Below are positions 43,023 through 45,452 of a DNA stretch of 45,452 nucleotides, one piece after another (the first letter of the stretch is position 1; every line of letters starts with the position of its first letter). The notes below the pieces were generated by a model. That model did not search any database. It was not told the DNA's origin and saw only the letters and a list, made by a program, of their open reading frames with translations. Source of the DNA: Alphaproteobacteria bacterium (lineage in GTDB: Bacteria > Pseudomonadota > Alphaproteobacteria > Micavibrionales > Micavibrionaceae); the NCBI GenBank assembly GCA_020443295.1, contig JAGRIJ010000031.1:1-45452 (forward strand), in the 5' to 3' direction. The translations under genes were made by a program, and so were the position numbers.

Positions 43023-43730
43023 TCAGGCGTTAGCGGCCTTCTTGTCCTTCTCGGCTTCCGGATCACGCAGGACATACCCGCGGCCCCAGACAGTCTCGAT
43101 ATAGTTGCTGCCGTCGGTCGCCTCGGCCAGTTTCTTGCGAAGCTTGCAGATAAACACGTCGATGATCTTGACCTCCGGCTCGTCCATCCCGCCGTAAAGG
43201 TGGTTGAGGAACATTTCCTTGGTCAAAGTCGTGCCCTTCCGAAGGGAAAGAAGTTCCAGAATGCCGTATTCCTTGCCCGTCAGATGCAACGGCTTGCTGT
43301 CGGCCTCCACCGTGCGGGTATCAAGGTTGACCTTGATCTTTCCGGTCTGGATCACGCTCTGCGAATGGCCCTGCGAGCGGCGCACGATCGCCTGAATCCG
43401 GGCGACCAGTTCGCGCTTGTCGAACGGCTTGGTCAGGTAATCGTCAGCCCCGAAGCCCAGCCCTTTGATCTTGTTGTCCAGTTCCGTCAGCCCCGAGAGG
43501 ATCAGGATCGGCGTTTCGACCTTGGAGGCGCGAAGCTGCTTGAGAACCTCATAACCGTCCATATCGGGCAGCATAAGGTCCAGAATGATGATGTCGTAAT
43601 CATAGATCTTCCCGATCTCAAGGCCATCCTCGCCCAGATCGGTTGTATCAACGATATAGCCTTCAGACTTGAGCATCAGCTCAATGCTTTTGGCCGTTGA
43701 GGTGTCGTCTTCTACTAACAATACACGCAT
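43023..43730 (-). CDS. ctrA: Cell-cycle response regulator CtrA
   Basis: Master transcription factor of the alphaproteobacterial cell cycle; phosphorylated via CckA-ChpT, it blocks or activates genes through TTAA-N7-TTAA sites. 235 residues. Receiver domain 1-120 with EDD acidic pocket (7-9), phospho-Asp51 in [20 protein letters not shown] and a KPF lysine ([29 protein letters not shown]). OmpR-type DNA-binding domain from about 125: [52 protein letters not shown] and [14 protein letters not shown], nearly invariant in CtrA. ATG at 43730 has AGGGGA eight bases before it. The chain ends in NA rather than the AA that marks Caulobacter CtrA for ClpXP. Divergent from fliI. Confidence 0.96.
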   Translation of the reverse strand: MRVLLVEDDTSTAKSIELMLKSEGYIVDTTDLGEDGLEIGKIYDYDIIILDLMLPDMDGYEVLKQLRASKVETPILILSGLTELDNKIKGLGFGADDYLTKPFDKRELVARIQAIVRRSQGHSQSVIQTGKIKVNLDTRTVEADSKPLHLTGKEYGILELLSLRKGTTLTKEMFLNHLYGGMDEPEVKIIDVFICKLRKKLAEATDGSNYIETVWGRGYVLRDPEAEKDKKAANA

Positions 43731-43783
43731 ATGAAAATCCCCTGATACTGAATACGGTGCGAGACATAAAGCGGTTCACTTTA

Positions 43784-43819
43784 TTAACAAATATCTTAAC
43801 AAATATTAAAAAGGTTAAC
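43784..43819. promoter_or_regulatory. TTAA cluster upstream of ctrA (possible degenerate CtrA sites)
   Basis: Four TTAA half-sites lie at 43784-43787, 43796-43799, 43806-43809 and 43815-43818. Their gaps are 8, 6 and 5 bases, so none fits the 7-base consensus exactly. The cluster is about 55-90 bp ahead of the ctrA start, the place where CtrA autoregulates in Caulobacter. AT-rich chance occurrence is a real alternative. Confidence 0.3.
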
Positions 43820-44010
43820 AATTCTTTTTGAAAATTATGAACGATTAAATTTTTTGTATAAGTGTATGTTTAAGCTTGAAATTCTCTTATTTCTCTTTTC
43901 TCTGGAATGCTGGTAGAATGCAAAGGTCTGAAACCCTTGGCTTCTGGATCAGGAGCAAACAGGGCACAATATAGCTAATCTTCTATCTCCTTTTAGGTTT
44001 AAAGTCATTT

Positions 44011-45339
44011 ATGGACAGGCTCGCAGAACAGGCCATAACCGCGATCGAAAAGCTTCCGACCGTTGAATTTTACGGTCAGGTGACCAAAATTCTTGGCCTG
44101 CTGGTCGAAATCGCAGGTGTAAGCGACCGTCTGACTGTAGGTTCGGTTGTTCACCTCTGTCCCCGCGACGACCGCAGAATTCCCTGTGAAGTCATAGGTT
44201 TTCGGGAAAAACAGGCCCTTTTAATGCCCTTTGGCACGCTTGAGGGCGTCGGATTGGGCTGCAAAGCGGTCATTCAGGCGCAGGAGCCGGTGGTCTATCC
44301 ATGCGAAAACTGGCTGGGCCGGGTATTGAACGGGCTGGGTGAGCCAATCGACGGCAAGGGCTTCCTGCCGCAGGGCAGTATAGCTGTGCCGCTCCGCAAC
44401 CGTCCGCCGGTCGCCCACGCGCGCCAGCGGCTCGGCCCGCAACTCGATCTGGGCGTCCGGGCCGTAAACAGCTTCCTTCCCCTCCGGCAGGGGCAGAGAA
44501 TGGGTATTTTCTCCGGCTCCGGTGTCGGAAAATCCGTTCTGCTCTCGATGATGGCGCGCTATACCGATGCGGACGTCTCTGTGATCGGTCTGGTCGGGGA
44601 ACGCGGACGCGAGGTGCAGGAATTTCTGGACGACGATCTCGGACCCGAAGGTCTGGCGCGGTCGGTCGTCATCGTGGCCACCGGGGACGAGCCCGCTTTG
44701 ATGCGCCGTCAGGCGGCATATCTGACGCTCTCGGCGGCGGAATATTTCCGTGATCAGGGGAAGCAGGTTCTCTGCCTCATCGACTCGGTCACGCGTTTTG
44801 CCATGGCTCAGCGTGAAATAGGTCTTTCCGCCGGGGAGCCGCCGACTTCCAAAGGCTACCCCCCCACAACCTTCGGAGAGTTGGCGCGGTTGCTCGAACG
44901 CGCGGGGGCTGGTCCCGCAGGGCAGGGCTTCATAACCGGCCTCTTTTCCGTTCTGGTGGAAGGAGACGATTATAACGAGCCGATTTCCGATGCGGCGCGC
45001 GGGATTCTGGATGGGCATATCGTGATGGACCGCCGCATTGCCGACAGGGGCCGTTATCCCGCAATCGATATTCTCAAATCCATCTCCCGTTCCATGCCCG
45101 CCGTGTTTAGTGACTGGCAGAACGGCGTCGTCCGCAAGGCCAAGCAGGTCATTACGGTCTATGAGGATATGGCCGAGTTGATCCGCCTCGGCGCCTATCG
45201 CCGGGGCACAGATCCTGCTGTTGATGAGGCAATCCGGCTCTACCCGCAACTGGAAACCTTTTTGGCCCAGAACAAGGACGAATCCGCCACGATTGAGGAG
45301 GGTTTTCAAAGACTGGCCGATATTCTCAATCTGAAGTAA
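44011..45339 (+). CDS. fliI: Flagellar export ATPase FliI
   Basis: ATPase of the flagellar type III secretion apparatus. 442 residues, normal length. An N-terminal beta-barrel region (VEFYGQVTKILGLLVEIAGVSDRLTVGSVV) leads to the catalytic domain with P-loop GIFSGSGVGKSVLLSMMARY (about 165-184), GLVGERGREVQEFLDDDL, the Walker B strand QVLCLIDSVTRFAMAQREIGLSAGEPPTSKGYPP and LLERAGAGP. MDRRIADRGRYPAIDILKSISRSMP is a FliI/F1-beta landmark. ATG at 44011 with only a weak ribosome site. The 280-bp region between ctrA and fliI holds both promoters. The next start codon is 84 bp further on. Confidence 0.96.
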   Translation: MDRLAEQAITAIEKLPTVEFYGQVTKILGLLVEIAGVSDRLTVGSVVHLCPRDDRRIPCEVIGFREKQALLMPFGTLEGVGLGCKAVIQAQEPVVYPCENWLGRVLNGLGEPIDGKGFLPQGSIAVPLRNRPPVAHARQRLGPQLDLGVRAVNSFLPLRQGQRMGIFSGSGVGKSVLLSMMARYTDADVSVIGLVGERGREVQEFLDDDLGPEGLARSVVIVATGDEPALMRRQAAYLTLSAAEYFRDQGKQVLCLIDSVTRFAMAQREIGLSAGEPPTSKGYPPTTFGELARLLERAGAGPAGQGFITGLFSVLVEGDDYNEPISDAARGILDGHIVMDRRIADRGRYPAIDILKSISRSMPAVFSDWQNGVVRKAKQVITVYEDMAELIRLGAYRRGTDPAVDEAIRLYPQLETFLAQNKDESATIEEGFQRLADILNLK

Positions 45340-45423
45340 GGACTTAAAAAGATTGATTTTTTTTCATAAAAATGGAAAGCTGGAAAAAGAAAATAAGAAA
45401 ACGAACACTAAGGGGTAGGAAAG

Positions 45424-45452
45424 ATGACCGAACTTCCGTGGCCGAAAGAGCA
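45424..45452 (+). CDS. Start of an unidentified gene after fliI (cut by right edge)
   Basis: The ATG at 45424 follows AAGGGGTAGGAAAG, a strong ribosome binding site, and reads MTELPWPKE to the edge. By position it could be a flagellar gene such as fliJ, but nine residues decide nothing. A second open frame begins with an ATG at 45372 (MESWKKKIRKRT...) without a ribosome site. Confidence 0.45.

Noticed and set aside
43784..43818. CtrA autoregulatory boxes before ctrA
   Set aside because: TTAA half-sites are abundant, but spacings are 8, 6 and 5 instead of 7; kept only as a low-confidence feature, not as a finding.
1..45452. CRISPR array, tRNA/rRNA genes, insertion sequences, prophage
   Set aside because: Looked for regularly spaced repeats, cloverleaf and transposase or integrase motifs by eye; none were recognised.

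Overview
The window reads as a stretch of an alphaproteobacterial chromosome of roughly even base composition. The lineage call rests on genes that are essentially confined to that class: the cell-cycle response regulator CtrA (43023-43730), the histidine phosphotransferase ChpT (1009-1647), the division-site ATPase MipZ (4114-4935) and a degenerate EAL membrane protein that resembles TipF (37777-39114). Flagellar and chemotaxis genes lie at the two ends (cheA at the left edge, fliI at the right), so the cell is probably motile with a polar, cell-cycle-controlled flagellum. The order or genus cannot be fixed from the sequence alone. No tRNA, rRNA, CRISPR array, transposase, integrase or phage gene was recognised.

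Layout from left to right. 1-8.6 kb: galU, a phosphohexomutase, chpT and cheA on the minus strand, then mipZ divergent from a long-form aminopeptidase P, an unrecognised exported protein and rpsU. A striking regulatory block lies between chpT and cheA: a terminator, three TTAA half-sites exactly 11 bp apart (two overlapping CtrA boxes) and two GANTC (CcrM) sites. 9-15 kb: yejF (dual ATPase), an unknown gene, argH, and a plus-strand pair in which the first protein looks like a divergent glutamyl-tRNA reductase and the second is an HxD protein of unknown role. 15-29 kb: small proteins including a membrane-anchored acyl-carrier-protein-like one, argG, an exported esterase, then a long minus-strand run whose transcription order is P-loop protein, argC, rtcB-like, argB, five DUF805 membrane proteins, argD, argF and a membrane protein. 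29-38 kb: M20 amidohydrolase, yejE, an EamA transporter, yejB, a TPR protein, a histidine phosphatase, kdsB and yejA. 38-45 kb: tipF-like, pyrD, pgsA, two tandem endonuclease/exonuclease/phosphatase-family membrane proteins, ctrA, and fliI divergent from ctrA.

How the genes fit together. Most of the arginine pathway (argB, C, D, F, G, H) is spread over 16 kb on one strand. No argA, argJ or recognisable argE is seen; an unfamiliar P-loop gene overlaps argC by 37 bp and an M20 hydrolase lies just upstream. The peptide importer YejABEF is complete but dispersed over about 29 kb. The CtrA pathway (ChpT, CtrA, a predicted CtrA target cheA, MipZ, TipF-like, FliI) flanks the metabolic genes.

The least explained parts are the five-copy DUF805 array inside the arginine operon, whose repeat unit carries a built-in ribosome binding site and one apparently frameshifted copy; the reductase-like/HxD gene pair; and the P-loop and RtcB-like genes interleaved with argB and argC.
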